Part shown: in pieces, positions 24,001-32,600 of the stretch
How the letters are laid out: each line of letters begins with the position of its first letter
Position numbering within the stretch: the first letter of the stretch is position 1
From: Taeniopygia guttata
Taxonomy: Eukaryota; Chordata; Aves; Passeriformes; Estrildidae
DNA length: 64,000 bases
Direction of reading: 5' to 3'
NCBI RefSeq assembly: GCF_048771995.1
Contig: NC_133024.1
Span: 58,238,501-58,302,500, forward strand
Translations under genes and position numbers: made by a program
Notes under the pieces: model-generated
What the model was told of the DNA's origin: nothing
Seen by the model: only the letters and a program-made list of their open reading frames with translations
Database searches by the model: none

Positions 24001-25850
24001 CATAAAAAGGACAATATTACAGAAATGTAAAATTATAAATATTACTGTCATTTTAGGATTACATTAGCTCTCATAACTTAAAAATTAGTACTACATTTGT
24101 TTATAAGTGAGATGACTGTTAGTGAAAATAAAATATAAATTTATGTGATATGGAAAATCAGGAGGGTTTTTTTTCAGGTAGTTTATGAACAGCACTTGCT
24201 TTAGGAAATTTTAAGAACAAATGTTGAACTCCTTAATGCTGACACCTTTGTGCCAAAGTCCTGTAAAGGATGACTATCTATTTATAGTGCCAATAGTTTT
24301 CAACTGAAGAAACAACCAAATATCTTTTCTCTCTAACATAACCAGAATTCAGTCTTGACTCTCTGAAAATTAAACCATCTCTTTAATCTTGGCTATGCTA
24401 CCTTTATAATAAAATAATGAATTCATGTCCATTTTACCACCCCTTTCTTCCGAAATGAAGTGCATGCTACCATTTTAAAGTAATATAGAATATAGATTGT
24501 TCTGAGGTCTCTGTGGCTGTAGAAATGTAGATACAGTCTTTGTGTAGAGTATGTACAGAATAATAGATATTTTCCACTCTATATGAGAAATATTTTTTCA
24601 AGCTGCCTAATTATACTCCTTTTTAATGTCTTTGTAATGGAAAAATCTTCCTATTAAAATGAAATTATTTCTGTTTCAGAAAAATAGTGAAACTTTTCTA
24701 TTTTTTTTAGCTATTTAACCAAAACCTATTTATATAAGGTTTATTCTACAAATAACTAGTGTTTGCTGATTGCTCAACACCACTAAGACATGATTTTTAA
24801 AGACTTTTTCATAAGAAAAGCAGATTTCCACCAGACTGAGCTGAAAATTCATTAGTGTGGTGAGAGATCATTAGCACAGCTGGGCATCTCATTCTGTTTC
24901 TCTAATCATTGGACCAGCCAAAATTGAAAAAGGATGCTGCTAAAGCTATTACTAATACTGGAAGAAGTTTGCTACAAAAAATGCTTGTCTGTTGTTGCGT
25001 ACAGAGATGGTTCTAGAAACCAATAATAGAAACATTTCAGCTGATGTGAATGATTTAGTGGCTACAAAGAGATTTACTCTTGTGCTTTTCATATTTCCTT
25101 TGGGATATGACCATCATGTTTCTGAGAATTTTTCTTCCATCTCTCTAATCAGGAACATACATGCTAGGAGATGTAACCTTTTTGGAATGAAAAGCAAAGC
25201 TTACTCTTTCTATTGCTCTCTAAAGGGAAGTTGTCCTACATGCCTGTAGCCATTACATCCACTTTCCCTTGAGAAACTGGGGATATATGTGTTTGTTGAT
25301 TAAAGCAGACATTATAGGGCCTCAGATCAAGTGACATTGCTGGACAGAAGTTTCAATCCATCACATTCTACCAAGCATTTTATTGCTGTATTAGAGAGGA
25401 GGGGGAGATTGTTCTCTTTATTTTGCCAGAAATTGTGAAAGGTGTTTGTATTTATAAGTCAAATCAAAGATGGTTTTGACATACATTGAAGTGCCCTGGG
25501 TTGTCACTATTGCAGGTAAGTAATTTTTTGTCTGCCAGACAGAGAGGGATTCATTGTGTGATCTAAGCAGTCAGCTTGTTAAGTGACTGTTGCTAACACT
25601 CCTGGTTAGTGTTGATTACAGTGAGCACATTTCTAGACATCTGCTGCATGGATAGGTATGGATAGGTCATAATCACTGGGGTTTCTTTTTCCCATTTTTA
25701 AAGTAAACTTCCTTCTTTTTCTTCTCTTTTTTTCTTTTTCTATTTTTAATTTTTATGTAGGACCTGGGGATAACGAAAGTGGGTCATATGAAGCGAATTC
25801 TCCAGGGAATTAAAGAGCTCAGCAAGAACACCCCTTTGTCTGAAGTGTAA
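2959..25850 (+). CDS. DGKH: Diacylglycerol kinase eta, C-terminal 543 codons in 14 exons (partial gene)
   Basis: Type II diacylglycerol kinase, which phosphorylates diacylglycerol to phosphatidic acid and so ends DAG signalling; eta also supports Ras-Raf-ERK signalling. The spliced reading frame covers the Ser-rich linker, the accessory catalytic domain (from [16 protein letters not shown] to about [14 protein letters not shown]), a helical linker and a C-terminal SAM domain ([19 protein letters not shown] through [14 protein letters not shown]). Exons are 2959-3093, 4882-4999, 5434-5544, 5704-5800, 8169-8276, 11121-11234, 11529-11663, 12732-12898, 14016-14121, 14964-15056, 17887-18006, 18413-18521, 19921-20051 and 25761-25850. 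All junctions are GT-AG and keep phase. The PH, C1 and first catalytic exons lie 5' of the window. The main alternative is the paralogue DGKD, but AKAP11 directly downstream and the sequence itself favour DGKH. The frame is intact throughout, so the gene should be functional. Confidence 0.96.
3094..4881 (+). other. DGKH: DGKH intron with CR1 insertion and T-rich 3' end
   Basis: 1.8 kb intron. It carries an antisense CR1 at 3281-3975. It ends in T-rich sequence, including a run of 10 T near 4811 and 19 T at 4850-4868, directly before the TAATCAG acceptor at 4880-4881. Confidence 0.85.
3281..3975 (-). mobile_element. CR1 LINE 3' fragment (antisense to DGKH)
   Basis: The left edge (GGTTGGAAGAGACCTCTAAAG at about 3310) is the reverse complement of the CR1 3' end. 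Read on the minus strand, 3728-3955 encodes the end of the reverse transcriptase [23 protein letters not shown], then [20 protein letters not shown] and [10 protein letters not shown], all typical of avian CR1. It is 5'-truncated, as usual for CR1, and diverged. Edges are approximate because target-site duplications were not resolved. Confidence 0.9.
4882..4999 (+). CDS. DGKH: DGKH exon: end of linker into accessory catalytic domain
   Basis: 118 nt. It reads [20 protein letters not shown] then [18 protein letters not shown]. The donor is TT|GTAAGA at 4999/5000. It follows an unusually long T tract. The residues match the delta/eta family linker immediately before the accessory domain. Confidence 0.94.
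5000..5433 (+). other. DGKH: DGKH intron (434 bp)
   Basis: No additional feature seen. The acceptor is CTCTAACAG at 5425-5433. Confidence 0.85.
5434..5544 (+). CDS. DGKH: DGKH exon: start of accessory catalytic domain
   Basis: 111 nt encoding [20 protein letters not shown] and then [16 protein letters not shown]. The [11 protein letters not shown]..EF signature is the hallmark opening of the DAG-kinase accessory domain. It ends with two bases of an Arg/Ser codon at the AG|GTAATG donor. Confidence 0.96.
5704..5800 (+). CDS. DGKH: DGKH exon: accessory catalytic domain
   Basis: 97 nt encoding [19 protein letters not shown] and [12 protein letters not shown]. The preceding intron (5545-5703) is only 159 bp. 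The acceptor is a NAGNAG tandem (CAGAAG at 5701-5706). Use of the second AG would drop one residue without breaking the frame. Confidence 0.95.
5801..8168 (+). other. DGKH: DGKH intron (2.4 kb)
   Basis: AT-rich. Around 7200-7740 the base composition is more balanced, with short overlapping open frames but no family match, so it is perhaps an old unrecognised repeat. No other feature seen. Confidence 0.75.
8169..8276 (+). CDS. DGKH: DGKH exon: accessory catalytic domain
   Basis: 108 nt, exactly 36 codons: [20 protein letters not shown], then [16 protein letters not shown]. The invariant family block [13 protein letters not shown] is intact. The acceptor is CTTACAG and the donor GAT|GTAAGT. 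Confidence 0.96.
8277..11120 (+). other. DGKH: DGKH intron (2.8 kb)
   Basis: Contains TA-rich simple sequence at about 9130-9290 and a more GC-balanced patch at 10436-10620 with a possible CTCF-like word (CCAGGTGGCGAG, 10519-10530). No exon or clear mobile element seen. Confidence 0.75.
9130..9290. repeat. TA/TATG-rich simple sequence
   Basis: Irregular runs of TATA, CATATA and TATG on both strands. It also creates a spurious tyrosine-rich open frame on the minus strand. Intronic. Confidence 0.8.
11121..11234 (+). CDS. DGKH: DGKH exon: accessory catalytic domain
   Basis: 114 nt, 38 codons: [20 protein letters not shown] then [18 protein letters not shown]. The acidic DDKILEVV strand and the basic helix are standard for this domain. 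The donor CAG|GTTTGT is weaker than its neighbours. The following intron is 294 bp. Confidence 0.96.
11529..11663 (+). CDS. DGKH: DGKH exon: end of accessory catalytic domain
   Basis: 135 nt, 45 codons: [20 protein letters not shown] then [20 protein letters not shown] and LTRDR. The family-defining [13 protein letters not shown] block is intact. The donor is AGA|GTATGT. Confidence 0.96.
11664..12731 (+). other. DGKH: DGKH intron (1.1 kb) with short CR1 tail
   Basis: AT-rich. A pyrimidine-rich CCTCCCTCC run lies near 11928-11940. A short antisense CR1 3' remnant is at 12361-12430. Confidence 0.8.
12361..12430 (-). mobile_element. CR1 3'-end remnant
   Basis: The order GAATCACAAAATTCTAGAAT, TTTAGGTTGGAAAATACCTC and GATCATTGAGTCCAA matches the reverse complement of the CR1 3' terminus. 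Only about 70 bp is recognisable. Confidence 0.8.
12732..12898 (+). CDS. DGKH: DGKH exon: post-catalytic helical linker
   Basis: 167 nt. It opens [18 protein letters not shown], then [18 protein letters not shown] and [11 protein letters not shown]. This segment is predicted to be largely helical and is more variable across species than the catalytic part. It ends AG|GTACAG inside an Arg codon. Confidence 0.94.
12899..14015 (+). other. DGKH: DGKH intron (1.1 kb)
   Basis: AT-rich and T-rich toward the acceptor (TTTTGTAG, ending at 14015). Nothing further recognised. Confidence 0.8.
14016..14121 (+). CDS. DGKH: DGKH exon: helical linker
   Basis: 106 nt: [19 protein letters not shown] then [16 protein letters not shown]. 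The donor GAG|GTAAAG at 14122 ends the exon. An open frame continues past it to 14337, but that is intronic read-through. Confidence 0.95.
14122..14963 (+). other. DGKH: DGKH intron (842 bp)
   Basis: No repeat or extra exon recognised. The acceptor is TTATTCCCCAG. Confidence 0.8.
14964..15056 (+). CDS. DGKH: DGKH exon: helical linker
   Basis: 93 nt, 31 codons: [19 protein letters not shown] then [12 protein letters not shown]. The donor is TTG|GTAAGT. Confidence 0.95.
15057..17886 (+). other. DGKH: DGKH intron (2.8 kb)
   Basis: AT-rich. It has a short CR1 remnant at 17128-17275 and a local 18-bp near-duplication at about 16667-16701 (GTGTAAGATGTTGC twice). No exon seen. Confidence 0.8.
17128..17275 (-). 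mobile_element. CR1 3'-end remnant
   Basis: TAGGATCACAGAATGATTTG, then GACCTTAAAGATCTTCCAGT, CCAACTCCC and a GGCTGTTCAAG-type segment follow the reverse-complement CR1 3' consensus order. Truncated and diverged. Confidence 0.85.
17887..18006 (+). CDS. DGKH: DGKH exon: linker before SAM
   Basis: 120 nt, 40 codons: [34 protein letters not shown] and QPNDDE. The acceptor is a NAGNAG tandem (CAGCAG, 17884-17889), so the first Gln could be optional. The donor is GAG|GTAAGT. Confidence 0.95.
18007..18412 (+). other. DGKH: DGKH intron (406 bp)
   Basis: AT-rich with AAATAAATAAATAAAT at about 18213. The acceptor is TCTCATGCAG. Confidence 0.8.
18413..18521 (+). CDS. DGKH: DGKH exon: basic linker upstream of SAM, branch point of the two isoforms
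   Basis: 109 nt: [19 protein letters not shown] then [17 protein letters not shown] and the first base of a split codon. The lysine cluster [11 protein letters not shown] may act as a basic membrane or nuclear signal (inference). Splicing to 19921 gives Val and the SAM frame. Splicing to 25761 gives Gly and the short frame. Confidence 0.95.
18522..19920 (+). other. DGKH: DGKH intron (1.4 kb) before the alternative SAM exon
   Basis: AT-rich. The acceptor AACTTTGGTAG has a poor polypyrimidine tract, which would suit a cassette exon. No repeat recognised. Confidence 0.75.
19921..20051 (+). CDS. DGKH: DGKH exon: first half of SAM domain (alternative cassette exon)
   Basis: 131 nt encoding [37 protein letters not shown] and ERRDLK: SAM helices 1-4 with the WL..L.L..Y...F core. 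The length is not a multiple of three, so skipping it changes the frame of the last exon. In delta/eta kinases the SAM domain drives oligomerisation, and in eta it separates isoform eta2 from eta1. Confidence 0.96.
20052..25760 (+). other. DGKH: DGKH last intron (5.7 kb)
   Basis: Mostly AT-rich. A GC-richer block at about 21650-21960 contains short frames on the plus strand but no recognised protein or repeat. The overlapping plus (22153-22524) and minus (22249-22731) frames look like chance. The acceptor is TTTTTATGTAG at 25750-25760. Confidence 0.75.
25761..25813 (+). CDS. DGKH: DGKH terminal exon, frame 2: SAM-less tail (eta1)
   Basis: If 19921-20051 is skipped, the G at 18521 joins GA at 25761 and the exon reads [17 protein letters not shown] with TAA at 25811-25813. 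The short acidic, Gly/Ser-rich tail replaces 73 SAM residues with 17, a loss of 56. That equals the difference between the human eta2 (1220) and eta1 (1164) lengths as I recall them. The open frame is seen directly; its use is inferred from the family. Confidence 0.8.
25761..25850 (+). CDS. DGKH: DGKH terminal exon, frame 1: SAM C-terminus (eta2)
   Basis: Coding part is 90 nt with a TAA stop at 25848-25850. It reads [20 protein letters not shown] then [15 protein letters not shown]...IL..I is the standard SAM helix 5. The terminal SEV resembles a class I PDZ-binding tail (S/T-x-V), though no interaction is established from sequence. Confidence 0.96.
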   Translation, partial: DLGITKVGHMKRILQGIKELSKNTPLSEV

Positions 25851-28800
25851 TTATGCTGGTGCTTTTCTTAAAGAGAGAAGAGAAAGTTGCTGGAGAAGCA
25901 AAGCTGTTGCAGGCACTTGGCTGTCCTTGTAGTTTATGGAAGAATAAGCACTGGTGTTTGTACAGGCTAGCATCTCTGCATTCTTGTGTGGTGAAGAACT
26001 TGCAGCAAGAGTACAAAAGGATTTGTGCCAAAACGAAAAGGAAAAGGTGGTATGTTCTGCGAAGATGTTTTCTTGGTGTGCAAATTGGCCAGATTCAGAT
26101 AAGCAAATTGATTGGTTGATGGTGAACTGCACTGACTGGAAAATATAGTCAAGGAATGATTGCTTTGCTTACATGCAGCTCAGTATGCCTCTCTTTATGC
26201 TGCAGCAAGATGCCACTGTACAGCATGAGGTAACCTGGTTTTCCTTCTGAGGCGTAGCTGTGTAAAACCTCCTGTGTGGGAGACCAGAATGTTTGGAAGG
26301 TTCAACAGGTGAGCCTGGCAGTGCCGCAGGTATCCAGCACTCGCTGGCCATGCAGAAGAGGGGAGAGATACCTCGTGATACCATGAATGCAAACTATAAT
26401 GCATGGTGTGCCTGCCTGAATTGTCTGTTGTTCTGTTGCATGACACATCTGATACTTTAAACACTTGAACAACTTTTTTATTGGTTTGAATGAGATTTAA
26501 TTTATTGCTACTTGAGTGTCTTTTTTTTTTTTTTTCCTCCAGTTTCAGGCACTTTTCTATTCTTCAGTGTTGTGTTATGCCTCAAATGTGTTCTATGGCA
26601 AAGGGTGTGTGGGTGTGGAAACTTAGCGTTTGTGCCATATTTAGCAGATTATATATGGTTGAAACACTGTACAGTTAGATTTTTAGATATATCATGTACA
26701 GAAGGCTTATCAGGTAACTAACTTATGAGACTTTTTGAAAGACCGGTACCTCACAAAAACATCAATTGGCTTCCTGCATGGAAAATGATAAAGAATTTTC
26801 TCATGGTGCATTTTAATGTAGTTATTCAGTTATCTTAAACATTTGTAGCATATTTGAACTTGTAGGCACTAATGGTTTTATTTATTCTATTGTTCAAAAG
26901 CAAGTTTAAATATTAATGAAATTTTCTTAAAGGAAAATTTAATTTTATTTATCATACAGAAGAAGATATTTAAAATGTAGCAGCTGATTTGGTTTTTGTG
27001 GGGTAAACTTTTACTTGTTGCTAATTAACTACTAATTTAAAAATGCATCTGTGTGCATTTCTTTAAAAAGGTATCAATTTTTTTCTTGACAGCACTCCAC
27101 CATCAGTAGACCATAAAAATTTAAAAAACCCAGACTATAAGGTTTTAGGCTATGCATGCTATGATGAATCACATGCAAGACAGTAATCCATGAGTGTAAA
27201 CAGGTTAAAAAAATTAAAACCATCTTTGTTTATAAATTTCTCTAGACCAGAGTTTGTAAGGTTATTTACATTTTACTTAAATGAAACAGGTTCATAATTT
27301 AATTTCCTGGTTAACTTTTCACGAAAGTATTACTCTAGTTGGAAAATAGATTTCAGATATCTACCAAAAAAAAAATCCTACCTAAACGTTTGAGATAAGA
27401 AGACTTTGCACCACCTGCCAGAAAACTTGCACAGAATTGCTTTCTCCTTGCTGTTCCTAGCAATATGTCATTGCAGCACAAGGAACGCTTGACTTTCACT
27501 TAATCAAGTAGCTTTGATGTTTCTTGCATTTTAAAGAGTATCTTAACATCTATTTGTGTTTTCCTCATGAATAGCAGAGTAAGGTTTCATTTGTTTCAGT
27601 TTGTTTTTTATCAAAACTTATTTTCTTGTATAAAGGGGCCAATGTCAAGTACTGCATCCTGGTTTTGCCCTCCATTTCCCATGCATATGACAGGAGTTGT
27701 TCCATGGCAAATAGATGGGACTCATCCCTTGGAAAGGAAAATCTATTATCCTCATTGTTTTATTGGAGAAAAAAAGTCAGAATAATCAAAACAGACTTAA
27801 TTCTTTTCTTATTGTAGTTTTTTGTGTTGTTGCTGCTGTAGGTTCAACAGGCACCACTCTGGGAGTTCTGTGGACATAATGATTATTCTGGTAAACAAAC
27901 AAAAGTAAAGGGCTATTTTCTATTAGGTTTTGCATAAAAAACAAACCAAATTGCATTTGCCAAATGATACGACTTTCAGGCTGTTGTATGAAAAGCATAT
28001 AAAAAATGAAAAGTTAGGCAGACAGTGGAAAGTTTGTTGGTTTTGGTTTTATTCTAATGTACTTGACATTCACCCCTTTAATGACATTCAGGAGACATCT
28101 GCCAAGTCTTTGTAAGCTTTATTTCTTTTTCTCTTTGGTTCTCCATAAGCTACACTGTATTTTAATATGTGGCAGCATTTTAGCATATTGATTTTGCAGT
28201 AGACAACACAGCTAATCTTCTGGTCTATTCAAGGACATAACACATAGCAGAACTTTCTTTGCTTTTCTGATTGTAAGATAAAATCTCTTTACAACTTTCA
28301 GCCTTGCTGTATGTAATGCATTAAGGTGGGCTATGGAACCAAATCTCTTCAAGTCACTGTAGAGATCTACGCTGAGTCTATTAAGAAATGGAAGCTGCTT
28401 TTGGGCAGGGAAAATGGGCAAATTTGTTTGTAACACAACTTTCTTATGGCACTCCTCAAATTACCTCAGTATAGGACAACTGATCAATGTTCATTTTTCT
28501 AAACGATCACCAAAGAATTCAACTTTGATTGTCCTAAACAGATTTTTTAAACGTGTGAGTAGGAAAAAGCAAAACTGTGTAATTTGTGCTGTATTTATTA
28601 GATGCCCAAGAGAGCAAATTTTATGTAACTCTATGCCTTAGACTAGTGTTGGCTATGAAGTGCAAATGCTTCTGAGAACGAGGCTCAAAATATTTTGTAG
28701 GGGTTCTCTGTGGAGGTTGTGGATTGTAACTGTGTTTAAGTGATGTGGCTTTTTTGAAGACCTGAACACAGTGCTGCTCTCTTGTGATTTTTTCTAAGTA

Positions 28801-29643
28801 TTGAGGTTTTTTCCTTACTGCTGTAAAAGTCCCAGCTCCTAGAACTAAGTACATAAATAACTACATTTTTTAACAAACTGTATTCTCCCTAACTTAATCC
28901 TGCAGTAAAAAGTGCTTCAAAGCATACATCCCGATATTTTAACAAAACCAAGGTTAACACATCCCTAAAAGCAGTTAGCTTTTTAGAAAATAAGAGCCTG
29001 TGTACCCTGATTTCAGCATGCTAGATTTATCAAGACAATCCCTATACAAAGTTTACTGGATTAAATTTTCCCCCCCAGTCAAATACACATGATTTCTGTG
29101 GTCAGTGTACACTAAAGACTGAAGGGGGTGCAGAGTAATCTGCATTTTTTTCTAGTCGCTTGTATTTGTATAGATGAAAAGCTCTACACCTCAGAGAGAG
29201 GAACACAAGAACTGCATGTTTTAAAGTGGCATCAGGTTGCTAAATGAAAGTTGTTGTTTTGTAATTTTCAAATAGAATTTTCTCAGTTCACTGTATTTGA
29301 TTGCTGTAGCAATCTCTGATTTAGGTCATGCAAGTTTTGTCTTTATAAAACCTCATGAAATCAAGCCAACTCGTGGTTTTAGGTGTTGGGGATGTTTTGC
29401 AATACTTCAAAGAAAAGCAGGTTCAAAAATTATTTTTTTTATAAGATGGCAAGGAAAAATTTTTTTGATACATTTTTATGTCTCTCCCCTTAATCACTAT
29501 TCTTTTCTCCTGAATGTCTCTTTCTTTCAAAGAAAAATGCTTTGAACTTGGAAGAACGGTAAAGTGTAAAGCATATGATCAAAAACCCTCTCAGACTATT
29601 TAATTCCAATATTTCTTGAAACTGGAATTAACATTCTTGGTCC

Positions 29644-29651
29644 TGTAAATA
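29644..29651 (+). promoter_or_regulatory. Pumilio-type element TGTAAATA
   Basis: Exact match to the Pumilio response element TGTANATA within the presumed DGKH 3'UTR, directly followed by AATAAA (29651-29656). Single motif, so low specificity. Confidence 0.35.
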
Positions 29652-32600
29652 ATAAATAGAAATCATCTTGATCTCTCTATCCCTGTCCAAAGTAATTAAT
29701 ACTGCAATGCTGCATCGCTGTAATTCAAAGAAGAGATGCTGATTTTTTTCTTCATAAATGTCCATTTTATATTTTCCTATGCTTTTTTTGTAGAGAAACA
29801 GATAACCTGCCAGTTTTACTTTTTAATTGAACTTGCTCATCCTATTAATGAAAATTTTATAAAGCCTTGATAATGAACATTACTTCAAGGGCAAAATTAT
29901 CAGTGTTTTTCAGTGCATGTGGTCTCCATTTCAGGAAGACTGGCAGGAGACCTTTTTCACATGTAATGGAAAAATAATATATAAAGAAAATATGACAGGG
30001 TATTCCATAGTCCTACTTTAAAAACAGTTGTAGTAATGTACATGAAGACAAAACCCCCCATGGTGATTCCATTTTGCTTGATACTTCCTGTTAATGATTG
30101 CATTAGTAGTGTTTATAGCTGTTTCTGCAGTGCTCTCTCTGTGCCCCTAAATATTAAGTTCTTGCCTATGAGTTCAAAAGGTCTGGTAATTAATAATTAG
30201 CAGTGCAAAAAGTCTTTGTGAAAGGTAAAGTTGCAAGGAATGTATCTCATTGAGGATAACTGAGCCAGAGCAATTTGTTTAGCTTACAACCAGGAAATCA
30301 TCTTGTCACCTGTATGAGTAAGTGAGAGCCACAAAAAAGAAAATTAAAGAAGTAATTTTAAATTTATTTTTTTCACCCCAATAACTTAAGTACCTCTCAA
30401 CTGCAGCATCCTGTATACATTTATAACACAGACTGTCCTGTATTTTTGATTCTGTTTTCATGTATTTGTATGTTTTGTGGTATGATTTTCATATCATCAG
30501 GTGTGATGCTGCTTATTCTAACTGCGAGGATTTAATGTTTGCAAGAACTGTACATGACTGTATTGCTGTCTTAAGGAACAAGTTTTTGATTACTTGAGGA
30601 AGCTAAGGAGTTTGGACAAGACTTAAAATATCTCTGCTTTCTCTTCAGAGATGAATGGTAGCATCAGCAGGATTGATAATTACCAAATGATGCTTTATCA
30701 ATATAAAATCTTTACTGGTTGTATAAATTCCTGTATTTATATCTAGAGTATAGTTAGAATGGATCTTTTTTACAAAAAGAAAAAACTTTTTCTAGTTGTT
30801 TTCTACTACTGTTGCATTAGTAGAATTTGCATTTCATAGCTCTGTTAAGTGTTAGCTTATGTACTTGAAATGTTTGTTTCTGCCATACAGAAGACCAGTG
30901 TGTTTCTCAGAAATTGTAATCCATTTGGAAGCCATCTAGAGAGGACTATTTCTGTACCCAGCTGGAGCTAATACTAAAATTTAAAGCAACTTCTGTAGGC
31001 TTAATAGTGATCACTGTCAATACTTTAACTAAAAAAAATTTGAAAAGTTTGTAGGTTTTTTCAGTGTATAGAAGTAATCTTCAAACATCATCCCTTTGTC
31101 ATATGTAAATTAAAAAATATTAGCATTGCTAACACTTCTGCAAAGAAGCAAAATGCTGATGAATATGTACCCAAGAGTATTCCTGGACAAATTTTAATCA
31201 ATTTAGCTATAGTGGTTAAAGACCTATCACCTTTGGAACAATCAACAGAAAATTCATATATGCACATGGTAGAACTACAAACATCTGTTTTAAATAATTA
31301 AAGACTTGTTTCCCAGTTGACAAAAACTTGATGAGCTCTCTGATGGGATTTTGAGTTCATATAACCTATTGCTTGCATTAGTGGGGCCGAAGAAGCTGGT
31401 GCTTCATTTATATTTAACACCAGTCATGCCTTTATTAATGTTTTTACCTTGCTTCCCAGCTTCTGTGTCTGGATGAGTTCCCAGCTTCTGGCAAGATGAG
31501 ACCCTTGCATGTCTGTCTATGGTTTTTGTTCAGAAGAGCTGGACAGGCAGGCCAGGAAAAAGTTGTAGGGCGCTTGAGGAGAGAAATATATACCCAGGCT
31601 TCAGGCTCCAAAGCCTAGCATAGCCATGATGGACTAAAATCTTTTAAGTTATATTTTTGTAGTCCCTTCTGGAAGCTCTTATCTAACAATTAACGTGAGC
31701 TACCAGAATACCCTTGGCAAGAGAAGTGTTTTGGCGAACTCTACTAGCTCTGTAAGACATTGAAAATACTGAACATTATGGTAGCTATTAGTAGGACAAT
31801 ATCCAAATGGCCAATTAATATTTTATTCTGTGGAGCAAATATTTTGGAAAAATATAGTTTGTAGTATTATTCAAAGACTAGTGTTAGGATTGAAAAGCTA
31901 CTGAATATAAATGCAATGTGGTACTAAATTTTAAGTCGTTTGCAACTATCTTTTTCCAAATTCATTGGAAACAATTTTAGGGAGCTATGTTTGATCCAGG
32001 TATAGCTGACAAGAGTGTATAAACTGGAAGGTGGGAACAGGAAGAAATGAGCTAAAAATAAAATTGGATGGTTTGTTTTCATTATGGAAACTGTGTGTAA
32101 AGCCAAAATGAAAATCTCCATAGTGCCCCAAATCCCTTCTATGACTTTTTAAAGGGAATTAGCATTTTAAGTCCCAAATTTTTTAAACTAAAGCATTAAT
32201 TGGATAAAAACCAGTTTAATTAATAACCTGACAGTGCCAGTAACAGGGAAAGAGTTAGAGATATAACTGTGTTTTCCTCCTGGTGTTAGTGTAAGTAAGC
32301 TCTGTTTGGGACTAATTCTCTTTGCAGTCACGGTCAATTATTTTGTGAACAGGGAGAGTGAGGAAAGCCATTCAAAGCTGCTTGGTCTTGCTTTTCAAGG
32401 ATGGGGAGAGCACGTGTGCTGAACAGTAGGGCCTGGAGGCTTTTAATGAGAATTTCAAGGATACAAGATTTTCTAGTTGGATAGTTTAGGAAGGTTTACA
32501 AGGAGCACACAGGCATGCATATTGTCACTGTGAAGGTTCCTAGTAGCACTGTCCTCTCACAAGATGCCACATCTATACATTGAAACAGGCATTTGGACTG

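Noticed and set aside
2959..25850. Assignment of the kinase to the paralogue DGKD
   Set aside because: Both are type II with a SAM domain, but the downstream AKAP11 exon and promoter reproduce the DGKH-AKAP11 order, and the two-isoform length arithmetic fits DGKH.
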